The notes beneath the pieces are model-generated. The model was not told the DNA's origin, did not search any database, and worked only from the letters and a program-made list of their open reading frames with translations. Positions 7,383 to 16,300 of a stretch of 31,521 nt of DNA are shown here, piece after piece; position 1 is the first letter of the stretch; every line of letters starts with the position of its first letter. Both the position numbers and the translations under genes were made by a program. Source of the stretch: Saprospiraceae bacterium. GTDB lineage: Bacteria > Bacteroidota > Bacteroidia > Chitinophagales > Saprospiraceae. The stretch covers positions 1-31,521 of the forward strand of contig JACMMM010000540.1 of the NCBI GenBank assembly GCA_014379065.1, in the 5' to 3' direction.

Positions 7383-7919
7383 TTACCCAATTTGATATTT
7401 CTCCAAAAGATGCTGATATTCAGGCGAGTTCCTCCGGCGCAACGGCTCGTTTTTCACCAACTCCTGAATTTTCATGATCCCGTCAATAACCTGCTCAGGG
7501 CGGGGCGGACAGCCAGGAATGTACACGTCCACGGGGATCACTTTGTCAATGCCTTGCAGTACCGAGTAGGAATCAAAGATACCGCCCGAACTTGCGCAGG
7601 CACCCATGGCGAGCACCCATTTGGGCTCGGCCATTTGGGTGTACACTTGTTTGAGGATCGGACCCATCTTTTTGGCGATGGTGCCCATGACCATGAGCAA
7701 ATCTGCTTGGCGCGGCGAAAACGAAAGCCGTTCCATGCCAAAGCGTGCTAGGTCATAGTTGGTGCCCATAGTCGCCATAAACTCGATGCCACAGCAGGAG
7801 GTAGCGAATGGCAAGGGCCAAATAGAATTGGCGCGCGCCAGCCCAACTACTGAAGACAATTTAGTGGCGAAAAAACCTTCCCCCCCAAGACCTTCTGGCA
7901 TTTCTGCTATCTGTGCCAT
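7383..7919 (-). CDS. nuoB: NADH-quinone oxidoreductase subunit B (cluster N2)
   Basis: 178 aa from the ATG at 7919; an upstream TTG at 7943 would add eight residues. NuoB (PSST/20-kDa type) carries the 4Fe-4S cluster N2, which hands electrons to quinone. The ligand motifs are the tandem cysteines in LPFATSCCGIEFMA, the cysteine of LAMGACASSGG and that of VYIPGCPPRPE. All four are present. The early coding region contains a run of seven G (C on the plus strand at 7880-7886) encoding part of LGGEGF; the frame is intact. It lies between nuoA and nuoC on the same strand. Confidence 0.97.
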   Translation of the reverse strand: MAQIAEMPEGLGGEGFFATKLSSVVGLARANSIWPLPFATSCCGIEFMATMGTNYDLARFGMERLSFSPRQADLLMVMGTIAKKMGPILKQVYTQMAEPKWVLAMGACASSGGIFDSYSVLQGIDKVIPVDVYIPGCPPRPEQVIDGIMKIQELVKNEPLRRRNSPEYQHLLEKYQIG

Positions 7920-7976
7920 ATTTTTTGAATTAATTAAGTTCAAATGATTGTCCCGAACAAAAGCATTCCCCTATCA

Positions 7977-8339
7977 CTATTTATCCCACTCAAAAGCCCC
8001 TTTGCGGAGCACATAATAGAATCCGACCAAGAAAACGGCCACAAACATCAGCACCGCGAAAAAGCCTGCCGTGCCCATGGCCTTGAAATTGACCGCGTAT
8101 GGGTAAAAGAAAATCACCTCTACATCAAACAGCACAAACAAGATGGCTGTCATAAGGTATTTGATGGAAACAGGCATACGGGCATTGCCTTGGCTTTCGA
8201 TGCCGCACTCAAAATTCTCGTCTTTCTTTTTGCTGTGGCGGCGAGGGCCAAGCCTTGGCACTACAATGAGTACGAGTGCGACAAATCCCAGTGCCACAAG
8301 GGATTGCATGATGACAGGTAGATATCCGGTAGGCTCCAT
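7977..8339 (-). CDS. nuoA: NADH-quinone oxidoreductase subunit A (membrane)
   Basis: 120 aa with three membrane helices (about residues 7-27, 61-83 and 88-110), the usual layout for NuoA/ND3. Between helices 1 and 2 is the conserved loop with KDENFECGIESQGNARMPVSI. Its cysteine and acidic residues correspond to the flexible loop near the quinone site. The second helix starts IKYLMTAILFVLFDVEVIFFYP, a hallmark of the family. It is the first gene of the nuo operon here. A -7-like box at 8428-8435 and a small hairpin at 8353-8370 lie upstream. Confidence 0.97.
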   Translation of the reverse strand: MEPTGYLPVIMQSLVALGFVALVLIVVPRLGPRRHSKKKDENFECGIESQGNARMPVSIKYLMTAILFVLFDVEVIFFYPYAVNFKAMGTAGFFAVLMFVAVFLVGFYYVLRKGAFEWDK

Positions 8340-8352
8340 GTGCTAAAGGTGA

Positions 8353-8370
8353 CGCGAACTTCCATTCGCG
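8353..8370. repeat. Small GC-rich hairpin in the nuoA leader
   Basis: CGCGAA (8353-8358) and TTCGCG (8365-8370) pair around the loop CTTCCA. It lies between the probable nuoA promoter and the start codon, about 14 bases upstream of the ATG, so it could affect translation of the operon's first gene. It may equally be a dispersed intergenic palindrome with no role. Confidence 0.55.
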
Positions 8371-8427
8371 GATAAGTTTGATTTTGGTCAAAAACCTCTC
8401 GTTTGTCCAACGACTTGGCTTGCGCGG

Positions 8428-8435
8428 CAAAGGTA
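8428..8435 (-). promoter_or_regulatory. Probable nuo operon promoter -7 box
   Basis: On the minus strand this reads TACCTTTG, an exact match to the Bacteroidota -7 consensus TAnnTTTG. It would start transcription roughly 80-85 bases before nuoA. A TTTG-type -33 box is not at the ideal distance; the nearest TTTG (8463-8466) is 27 bases further out, which is too far. The match is therefore to the -7 element only. Confidence 0.5.
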
Positions 8436-8558
8436 GCCAAATGCCTAAGACTTTTGTCTGCCCAAAGTTGTAAGAACTACACGAAGTAAGCGCAGTTTAG
8501 AATTTTTCAAGCGGGAGGTTTTTCAAGAAAACCCACCTTTGTCCAAAATTTTCAAAAC

Positions 8559-9326
8559 ATGGACAAAAATGCACTCATCGGCTTAGCCACAGCGCTCTTT
8601 GTGCTCCTATTTCTTTTTTGGGGGAAAAAGGCAGAAACGACAGCCGAGTCTACTTCGCAAAACACTGACAAGCAACTATTTATTGCCCATTATGGTTCAC
8701 CGCTGATTGATGGAAAAGGCGACGATATGGCCTGGCAAGATGCCGAATGGCTGCCCTTGGACCAAGTCTGGATTGGCCAAGCACCAACGGCTACCGACTT
8801 TGCCGGCAGGTACAAAATCCTTTGGGACGAAAATAATCTGTACGTCCTTGCTGAAATCACGGACGACACTCTGGTTGACATTCATCCCGACGGACTCCTG
8901 AAATATTGGGACGACGACTGTCTTGAAATTTTTGTGGACGAAGATGCCAGCGGTGGCAACCACCAGTACAACTACAATGCCTTTGCCTACCACATCGCGC
9001 TAGATGACAAAGTGGTAGACATCCGGCCAGACAGCGCTTTTGCCTACTTCAATGAACACTGCATCACGCGTCGCATAACAGCGGGCAAAACCTCAACATG
9101 GGAGGTGGCAGTGAATATTTTTAATGGAAACAAATACGTTGATGGCGGCGAAAACATCCCCAAAATGCTGAAGCCTGGCAAACAAATGGGCTTTGCTTTA
9201 GCTTATTGTGACAACGATCATTCGGCAGAGCGCGAAAATTTTATCGGCTCAGTGCGTGTGGATGGAGCAGACAAAAACCGGGGCTGGATTGATGCGGGGA
9301 TTTTTGGGGTTTTGCAACTTCGATAA
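8559..9326 (+). CDS. Membrane-anchored CBM9-like domain protein
   Basis: 255 aa. Residues 5-21 (NALIGLATALFVLLFLF) form a single N-terminal membrane anchor or uncleaved signal, and the rest is probably extracytoplasmic. From about residue 45 it fits the family 9 carbohydrate-binding-like beta-sandwich: IDGKGDDMAWQDAEWLPLD, then RYKILWDENNLYVLAEITDD, then YWDDDCLEIFVDEDASGGNHQYNYNAFAYH, and later STWEVAVNIF. This domain is found in xylanases and in many stand-alone Bacteroidota envelope proteins, where the ligand is usually unknown. It diverges from nuoA and starts a plus-strand run that leads into the gluconate genes. The ligand cannot be predicted from sequence. Confidence 0.8.
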   Translation: MDKNALIGLATALFVLLFLFWGKKAETTAESTSQNTDKQLFIAHYGSPLIDGKGDDMAWQDAEWLPLDQVWIGQAPTATDFAGRYKILWDENNLYVLAEITDDTLVDIHPDGLLKYWDDDCLEIFVDEDASGGNHQYNYNAFAYHIALDDKVVDIRPDSAFAYFNEHCITRRITAGKTSTWEVAVNIFNGNKYVDGGENIPKMLKPGKQMGFALAYCDNDHSAERENFIGSVRVDGADKNRGWIDAGIFGVLQLR

Positions 9327-9357
9327 ATAGCGCCATTGTGTTACCTTACCTTGAATT

Positions 9358-9699
9358 ATGAACATTGAATCACTCCGCACCCTCTGCCTTTCCTTCCCGG
9401 GCGTAACAGAAGACGTCAAATGGGGAGGGCAAGATCTCTGCTTCTCAGTAGGGCAAAAGATGTTTTGTGTCACTGATGCCGACTCGGATACAGGGGCTTC
9501 GTTTAAAGTATTGGATGAAGAATTCGAGGAAATGATAACATGGGAGGGCATCATCCCCGCACCCTATGTAGCACGATACAAATGGGTGTCCGTACTGGAC
9601 TTTTCTCGATTGGCTGATACTGAATGGACGCATTTTATCCGTCAATCCTATGAGTTGGTGAAAGCAAACCTGCCCAAAAACATTCGCGAAAAACTCTAA
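9358..9699 (+). CDS. MmcQ/YjbR family protein
   Basis: 113 aa, the typical size of the YjbR/MmcQ family (cyanophage-to-bacteria double-wing fold, often annotated as DNA-binding without direct proof). Family features are the opening LRTLCLSFPGVTEDVKWGGQ, the strand KMFCVTDAD, the central SFKVLDEEFEEMI and IIPAPYVARYKWVSV, and the closing LIRQSY-like helix FIRQSYELVKANLP. It is cytoplasmic with no membrane segment. It lies 31 bases after the CBM9-like gene and 17 bases before gnd. It may be co-transcribed with the gluconate genes, but nothing shows that it regulates them. Confidence 0.88.
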   Translation: MNIESLRTLCLSFPGVTEDVKWGGQDLCFSVGQKMFCVTDADSDTGASFKVLDEEFEEMITWEGIIPAPYVARYKWVSVLDFSRLADTEWTHFIRQSYELVKANLPKNIREKL

Positions 9700-9716
9700 A
9701 TATCTACTTTCCCACC

Positions 9717-10625
9717 ATGCAAATCGGACTTATTGGCCTCGGGAAAATGGGCTATAATATTGCCCTGAACCTCCGCAACCACGGTCATTCCGTTATCGCA
9801 CACGACCGCTCCGAAGCATTGACCTCAAAAATCGCTGCTGAATCGGGTATTTCCAGTGCCAACTCAGTGGCTGAACTCATTGCAGCCCTTGCACCACTTC
9901 GTGTTATTTGGCTCATGGTGCCCGCAGGCCCTATTGTTGATGAAGTGATCGAAAGCCTTTTGCCTCATTTGAGCCAAGGAGACATTTTGATTGACGGCGG
10001 CAATTCCAACTTCAATGACTCTGTTCGGCGACACAAATATTTGAAAACCAATGGAATAGAATTCTTGGATTGTGGTACTTCTGGCGGCACTTCTGGCGCC
10101 TTAAAGGGCGCTTGTACCATGATTGGCGGCGAGCAAGCGGTCTATGATTACTGCAAACCCATTTTTGATGATCTCTCCTTGTCAGGGGGCACACGCTATG
10201 TAGGAGGCCCCGGTGCGGGACACTTCGTGAAAATGGTTCATAACGGCATCGAATATGGCATGATGCAAGCCATTGCAGAAGGTTTTGAAGTGTTGGAAAA
10301 ATCTGCCTACGATTTTGATTTTCAACAAATTGCAGAACTCTGGAACCATGGCTCGGTCGTTCGATCCTGGCTCATGGAACTTTCTGCGCATGCATTCCAA
10401 AAAGATCCTGATCTCTCCGCCATCCGGGGTGTGATGCACGCTTCCGGCGAAGGCAAATGGACGCTTGAAACTGCGCTGGATCTTGGGGTGCCGACTCCCG
10501 TAATCGCCCTTTCGCTTCTCATGCGTTATCGTTCGCAGCAGGATGATTCCTTTGCGGGTAAGGTGGTGGCGGCGCTGCGCAATGAATTTGGTGGCCACTC
10601 GGTCGTCAAGAGCAATGAAGATTAA
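9717..10625 (+). CDS. gnd: 6-phosphogluconate dehydrogenase, short form (decarboxylating)
   Basis: 302 aa, the length of the short-form (GntZ/YqeC-type) enzyme rather than the roughly 470-aa form. It converts 6-phosphogluconate to ribulose 5-phosphate and CO2 while reducing NAD(P)+. The N terminus has the Rossmann loop GLGKMG (7-12). DGGNSNFND (93-101), CGTSGGTSGALKGA (119-132) and the catalytic segment GAGHFVKMVHNGIEYG (K172, N176) follow. After beta-strand 2 the sequence is HDRS; the Arg could favour NADP+, but the cofactor is not settled. Its TAA stop abuts the ATG of the gntP-type gene, so the two are surely co-transcribed. The three-gene order matches a gluconate catabolic unit. Confidence 0.94.
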   Translation: MQIGLIGLGKMGYNIALNLRNHGHSVIAHDRSEALTSKIAAESGISSANSVAELIAALAPLRVIWLMVPAGPIVDEVIESLLPHLSQGDILIDGGNSNFNDSVRRHKYLKTNGIEFLDCGTSGGTSGALKGACTMIGGEQAVYDYCKPIFDDLSLSGGTRYVGGPGAGHFVKMVHNGIEYGMMQAIAEGFEVLEKSAYDFDFQQIAELWNHGSVVRSWLMELSAHAFQKDPDLSAIRGVMHASGEGKWTLETALDLGVPTPVIALSLLMRYRSQQDDSFAGKVVAALRNEFGGHSVVKSNED

Positions 10626-11957
10626 ATGCTGCTCTTAATACTCTCGATCGGCTTCCTCCTTACGCTCATCCTTTGGGTGCGGCTCAACGCTTTTTTGTCC
10701 CTGATTATCACTGCTTTGTGTGCCGGGCTTGCCAGCGGAATGCCAGCTGCTGATCTATTAAAATCAATTCAAAACGGTATTGGAAGCACACTCGGTGGCC
10801 TGGTACTAGTGCTGGCGCTGGGCATCGTGCTGGGCAGCATTTTGGCTGAGACGGGTGCTGCACAAGTTATTTCCGAGCGATTGTTGCGGGTTTTTGGCCC
10901 GCGCCGCGTGCATTGGGCAGTCGCGCTGACGGGTTTCGTGGTCGGGGTGGCCATGTTTTACAACGCTGGTTTTGTTGTATTGGCTCCTTTGGTTTTTTCA
11001 GTTGCTGCGGCATCCGGGCAAAGTCTCGTTTCGCTGGCGATTTCGATGGCGGCCCCGCTTTCAGTCACACATGGGTTTTTGCCGCCGCATCCTGGGGCCA
11101 CGAACGTCGCCAACTTGTTTGGGGCGGATTTGGGTAAAACCTTGTTGCTGGGATTAATAGTGGCACTTCCTGCCGTGCTTGCTGCGGGTATATTTTTCCC
11201 AAAATATTTTTTGAAGAACGTGGTGGCAAACCCACCGAAAGGACTTTTTGTGCCCAAAAATCTGCCCAAAGATTCTTTGCCTTCTTTTGTTCAAAGCCTT
11301 GTAATTGCATTGCTTCCCGTGCTGCTTATGGCTACTTCGACTGTGCTGGAATTGAACCTGCCGCCTGAATCCAATGTACTCCGTTGGGCCAAATTCTGGG
11401 GGGATCCTGGCGTAGCGATGCTCTTGGCAGTGCTCACAGGATTGCTTTTCTTTTCTAATAACCCGTGGTTTAATTCAAATAAAACCATGAAAACCAGCCA
11501 GCTGCTTGAAAAATCAAATACGGCGCTAGGGGCGGCTTCCACGCTCTTACTGGTCATTGCGGCAGGCGGGGCATTTAAACAGGTGCTCGTGGACAGCGGT
11601 CTTGGAAAAGCATTGGCTTCACAATTTATAGAGGCTTCCATTTCACCGCTTTTGCTGGGTTGGGGCATTGCAACTTTGCTGCGCATCGCCCTGGGTTCGG
11701 CTACGGTGGCAGGTACCACGGCTGCAGGTATAGTTTTGCCACTTGTTGCCAATGGGGGAGTGTCGCCAGAACTGATGACTTTGGCGGTGGGTGCGGGCAG
11801 TTTGATGTGTTCCCACGTCAATGACACGGGTTTTTGGATGTTTCGCGAATGGTTTGGCCTTAGCCTGCGCGACACTTTTCGATCTTGGACAGTGATGGAA
11901 ACGATAGTTGGGCTGGTCGGATTGGCTGGAGTGCTGTTGCTGGATTTATTGATTTGA
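10626..11957 (+). CDS. gntP: GntP-family gluconate permease
   Basis: 443 aa, the usual length for the GntP family of H+-coupled gluconate and related sugar-acid transporters. It is very hydrophobic, with about 12 predicted membrane helices starting at residue 2. Family landmarks include FHMP-type loop equivalents such as PLSVTHGFLPPHPGATNVA (about 155-173), GSATVAGTTAAGIVLPL, and the C-terminal SHVNDTGFWMFREWFGL. It begins immediately after the gnd stop and is followed after 9 bases by the gluconokinase, which supports gluconate as the substrate. Related GntP members carry idonate, fructuronate or glycerate, so substrate is inferred mainly from context. Confidence 0.93.
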   Translation: MLLLILSIGFLLTLILWVRLNAFLSLIITALCAGLASGMPAADLLKSIQNGIGSTLGGLVLVLALGIVLGSILAETGAAQVISERLLRVFGPRRVHWAVALTGFVVGVAMFYNAGFVVLAPLVFSVAAASGQSLVSLAISMAAPLSVTHGFLPPHPGATNVANLFGADLGKTLLLGLIVALPAVLAAGIFFPKYFLKNVVANPPKGLFVPKNLPKDSLPSFVQSLVIALLPVLLMATSTVLELNLPPESNVLRWAKFWGDPGVAMLLAVLTGLLFFSNNPWFNSNKTMKTSQLLEKSNTALGAASTLLLVIAAGGAFKQVLVDSGLGKALASQFIEASISPLLLGWGIATLLRIALGSATVAGTTAAGIVLPLVANGGVSPELMTLAVGAGSLMCSHVNDTGFWMFREWFGLSLRDTFRSWTVMETIVGLVGLAGVLLLDLLI

Positions 11958-11966
11958 CCCAAAATC

Positions 11967-13292
11967 ATGGTAATTGCTCTCGACATAGGCACCACCAATA
12001 TAAAGGCCGTTGCGTTCAGCGCTGTGGGGGCGGCGCTCGCAGCGGCGGAACGTACGAACCAAACGTTTGCCTCATGTGCTGGCTGGAGTGAGCAAGCCCC
12101 TGCAAAAGTATTCCAGAATGTACTGGAGGTCTTGAGCCATTTGTTGTTAAAAATGGCGCAAGAACACCCGATGGACAAACCACGCGCTATTGTATTTTCC
12201 TCAGCCATGCACGGATTGGTGGCGGTAGACAATGCGGGCCTTCCGCTTACCAACTTTATGCTTTGGTCAGATGTGCGGGCCGTTGAGGAAGCGCGGGTTT
12301 TGCGGCAAAAGGGTGGGGGAGGAGAGGACCTTTATCGCCGGACAGGAGTGCCCATCCATCCCATGTCGCCTTTGGTAAAATTGATTTGGCTGCGCAAAAA
12401 CCTGCCCGTGCTGTTCCAGAAAACGCACAAGTTCTTGGGAATCAAAGAATTTGTGTGGTTTCGGCTTACTGGGAAATTTGAATCAGATATTTCTTGTGCC
12501 TCTGCTACTGGTCTGATGAACCTCTGGAAAAACGAATGGGATAATGAGGCCTTAGCGGCTGCGGGTATTTCAACGGAACAACTCCCGATACTGGTTTCGC
12601 CCACCCATACTGCAATGTCCGTGCTGCGAATGTTTCCCGAGGGCCTTCCTCTAATTATTGGGGCCAGCGATGGGGCGCTTGCCAACCTTGGGTCTGGTGC
12701 AACGGACTCGGGGCAGGTTGCTATAACCGTTGGTACCAGCGCGGCCATTCGGATGATGACCAATACGCCCATTCTAGACGAGCAAATGCGCACGTTTTGC
12801 TATCGCCTCGACGCAAAGCGCTGTATCGTGGGCGGAGCGAGCAATAATGGCACCAATGCCCTGGAATGGCTGCGAACCTCTGTTTTTCAATCTTCGCTTT
12901 CACCCGAAGACTTTGCAAATCAAGCGATGGCCGTTCCAGCCGGTGCAGAGGGGCTACAGTTTTTCCCTTACCTGCTCGGTGAGCGGGCTCCGCTTTGGGA
13001 TGCATCAGCGCGGGCCAGTTTTGTGGGCTTGACTGCGCAGCACACGCAAGCGCATTTTGTGCGGGCTGTGATGGAGGGCGTATTGATTAATTTGAAGTCA
13101 ATAGCGGATTTGTTGGAAGAAAAAACGCCGATTCAGACGATTCATGTCAGCGGTGGATTTGCGCATAATAAACTGTGGGTCAGCATGTTGGGGGAGGTTT
13201 TTCAGAAAGAAATTGTGGTGGGTACAGCGGGAGGGGACGCATCGGTATGCGGTGCGTATCTATTGGTCAAGGAGGTATTGGGGATTGGTTAA
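11967..13292 (+). CDS. gntK: Gluconokinase, FGGY family
   Basis: 441 aa, somewhat shorter than the usual roughly 500-aa FGGY kinases but complete at both ends. The ATP-binding core shows ALDIGTTNIKAVAF (phosphate 1), FSSAMHGLVAVD, LWSDVRA and ITVGTSAAIR (phosphate 2). SGGFAHNKLWVSMLG and the C-terminal GGDASVCGAYLL follow. An FGGY signature-like stretch is MSPLVKLIWLRKN. It phosphorylates gluconate to 6-phosphogluconate, the substrate of the gnd product two genes upstream, and gntP lies between them. The same kinase type occurs in Bacillus gnt operons. No GntR-type regulator is next to it. Xylulokinase-like specificity is excluded mainly by the operon context. Confidence 0.9.
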   Translation: MVIALDIGTTNIKAVAFSAVGAALAAAERTNQTFASCAGWSEQAPAKVFQNVLEVLSHLLLKMAQEHPMDKPRAIVFSSAMHGLVAVDNAGLPLTNFMLWSDVRAVEEARVLRQKGGGGEDLYRRTGVPIHPMSPLVKLIWLRKNLPVLFQKTHKFLGIKEFVWFRLTGKFESDISCASATGLMNLWKNEWDNEALAAAGISTEQLPILVSPTHTAMSVLRMFPEGLPLIIGASDGALANLGSGATDSGQVAITVGTSAAIRMMTNTPILDEQMRTFCYRLDAKRCIVGGASNNGTNALEWLRTSVFQSSLSPEDFANQAMAVPAGAEGLQFFPYLLGERAPLWDASARASFVGLTAQHTQAHFVRAVMEGVLINLKSIADLLEEKTPIQTIHVSGGFAHNKLWVSMLGEVFQKEIVVGTAGGDASVCGAYLLVKEVLGIG

Positions 13293-13300
13293 ATTAGGAC

Positions 13301-13375
13301 GAAAATTTAGGAGGCAACTTGGAACTTAGGAGGCAACTTCAAGTTGCCTCCTAAGTTCAGGGATCCTAAATTTTC
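13301..13375. terminator. Nested bidirectional hairpin between converging gntK and T9SS genes
   Basis: Two inverted repeats are nested. The inner one is an almost continuous palindrome, arms 13322-13339 and 13341-13358 (18 bases each, exact). The outer arms are GAAAATTTAGG (13301-13311) and CCTAAATTTTC (13365-13375). The 14-mer TTAGGAGGCAACTT also occurs as a direct repeat at 13307-13320 and 13326-13339. It lies between two converging genes and touches the stop codon of the minus-strand one, so it probably works as a bidirectional terminator. No long T-run follows the inner stem. Confidence 0.75.
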
Positions 13376-16300
13376 ACTAATTTTAATGTTTTGTTGAGCT
13401 CATACGTTTGAATCTCAACAAAGTAAATTCCACTTGGCAAGCTTTCAAGGCTCAATTCATAAGCCTCTGCTCCCAGCATTTCAATTCCATCGCGTGTTTC
13501 CCAAAGCCGATTATTTGTGTCACGCAAACTGATTTTGAGTGTAATTTCTTCATCCGAATGAAGACTTGTAGCCCTGAGCCAGGCTTTTTGGATGCTTGGA
13601 TTTGGGAATACTTCAAAATTCAACGCATGATTCTGAAGATCTTTTAAGCTTGAGGTCAAGGCACTTACGTTCCAGATCAAGGTAGAATCGCAGCCTTCAG
13701 AAGTTTCGTGCTCGAAAACAAAAGTCGTGTCGTTCTGGATTGGAATTCCGAAGAGTATTTGCCCTGCGGTGAGTGTGGTGTCAAATTGGATATTCCAAGT
13801 GGGCGAGACCGTAATTTGAGTAAGCGAAATGGTGTCGCTCCAGACATCGCTCGTCGTGTCAGATACGGTGGTGCTTTGTTCCCAAATGCTTCCGTTCCAA
13901 GTATCACCCTCGCAAAGCTGTACGCTTGCGGTATTGACTACCTGCCATTTTGGGTTCTCAGCCAGCGACTCATTCGTATGTACCGGGCTGTTAAAATCAA
14001 AGAAAATATCTGCATCGTTTGGGATAGCAAAACCTGGCAGTGCATCTGGCTTGGTTTCGATTTGGAAACGAAGGTAGCCGTGGCTGGCGATCTCGTTGGT
14101 GTTACTGTCGGGCAATAGAATATCGCGGAAAATCCATTTCGCTACCCGGCCTTTGAGCAATCTAAATTCAAAGGAGTGGCTGCTTTCGAGCGTACGAAGA
14201 CTCATCAAGTCGAACCGATAATCCAGCGTATCTGTGACTATCACTGTAAAGGCCGTGTCAGTTCCAGTGTTTTGAAAACGAATCAGATAATCAAAGGTGC
14301 GGGGCTGAAAAGGGATCTGCGCTTGCACAGGTTGCGCCGTTTTGTCGTTCGGGTCAAAACTCCCTGTGACGGTTTGGATGGCGGCTGCTCGGTTATTTGC
14401 TGGGTGGGCATCATCTGAAACGGGGCATTGCGCAATAAAGGACAATTCGGTGCCAAGCGGCGTATTGACCGATACTGCAAAATTCAATGTAAAAATGAGC
14501 ACTTGCCCCGACACAAGATCGGGAAGTGGGATAATGGCCTGATTTCCAACAAATTGTCCAAATGGGTGGATGGATGTTGGTTCAAGCCATTGCGCATCAA
14601 AATCCACGTTTAGCGTCGCACCTGACACGACAGCCGTACCTACGTTGTTCACTTGAACTTTATAATTGACCAGAAAGCCCGGCCTTGGCCGTGCCGGGGT
14701 GGTCAAAAGTATGCACAGGTCTTTTATGTCAGGCTGGGGTTGGTAGATCAAGTTGGCTTCTGTGGTGTTGCCGGCTGTTATTGTGTAAGATTGCCCTACG
14801 GTACAATTGGTGGTATGATATGTGGGCGGGGACGCGCTCACGGTGTAATTTCCGGGCGGTAGCGCCAGCGAGTATTTCCCGTTGGCATCGCTGACGGAAG
14901 TGATGTTTCCGGGTTGTATGGTGAGGGGTTTGTGCCCGAGCGGAACGTCGCCAGTGCTTGTGTTGTAATCGCAGGTATTGTCCAGGTCGCGGTAGAGTCG
15001 TCCTTGGAGAAAACCGTATTTGCCGCCTTTTACCAAGGCATGATCGCGAATGGGGGCGAGTTCGGTGCGCCAAATGCCTTGCGATTCGGTGGCGGCGTAG
15101 AGGTAGCTGTCATAGACATGGTAAAAGCGAGCGCCTTCGGTATAGCCACCAATATCGTACCATGAGGCAGCATCAAAAGTGAAATTAAAAAATGGCAGAT
15201 TTTGAATACGCGTCCAATTAATCCCTTCATTGTAACTTGCAAAAAGACCGTTTGATGCTTGCATGAGAATCAAGCCTTCATTTATCACCGGAAATCTGAT
15301 TCTTGGTATATAAAAGTCTGGGATATAAGGATAACGCTCTGATGTATTAAAAGTCTGATTCCAGGTGTTCCCCAAATCAGTGCTCAGAAACAATTTTCCT
15401 TCTGTATTTCCTTCTGTCAATCCAACCATCTGTTTTTTTTCGTTCCATGAAATTTGATCAATATTTTGGGCAAGGGGAATGACTCCCCAAGTTTGACCGA
15501 TATTAAAGGAACGGAATAATTGCCAGCTATTGACAAAGCGATTTAGAAAGTACAAAGTATCTCCCGATGCGAGAAAACCCAAACAATCAGCAAAGTCAAA
15601 CGGCAGTTGAATTTCGGTCCAGGACAACCCATTGTCATCACTGAATGAAATCGGAGCTCCAAGTTTATTCCATAGGTATATTCGGTTTCCTGACTGCACT
15701 ATAGCTTCTGGAGAAGCCTGAATAATGGCATTTTCGAGCGTATCCCAAGTAAGCCAACAATCATTTGAACGCATAAGTGGAGGTCCATAAATATAAGAAT
15801 AGCCATTTGCTTCTCCCAATGCCTTTAGAATATCATGATTGTTGAAAGTCCATTCTCCATCCTCAGTGTTAGAAAGGTATTGAGGGTGGGCATATTCTTT
15901 ATCTGTAGTCCCTCGAGCAACCAATCTTCCGCATAAGCTACTAACATTTACTATTTTAGACATAAGCCCTCTGGAGAGTTCTGTCCAATTTTGCCCCAAA
16001 TCAGTTGATTGCATTGATTTCAACAGATTACTGTTTACCGAATAGCCTGATTGGATTTTTGAAAATGTCAAGGCATTTGATGTTGTTCCACCTTCTCCAT
16101 CATAAATTTTTATGTGCGAAAACGGCATATCCATCGTTCCTCGCCAAATTCCTGTTGTTGTATGAAAAAAGAATTCGCCTTCTGACCAAATTATATCCTT
16201 TAAAGTGCCTGATACATGCAGCGTGTCCAATTCCCAAGTTGATCCCAAATTATTGGTTCGATAAATGGATCTGTCTGTAAAAAAAACATAGAAAGTACTG

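Noticed and set aside
7880..7886. Run of seven identical bases early in nuoB as a phase-variation site
   Set aside because: The frame is intact, the tract is short, and phase switching of a core complex I subunit is implausible.
11291..12253. Long minus-strand open frame (320 codons) across gntP and gntK
   Set aside because: It is antisense to two well-supported genes in tight operon order and has a low-complexity Ser/Ala/Thr-rich composition without domain features.
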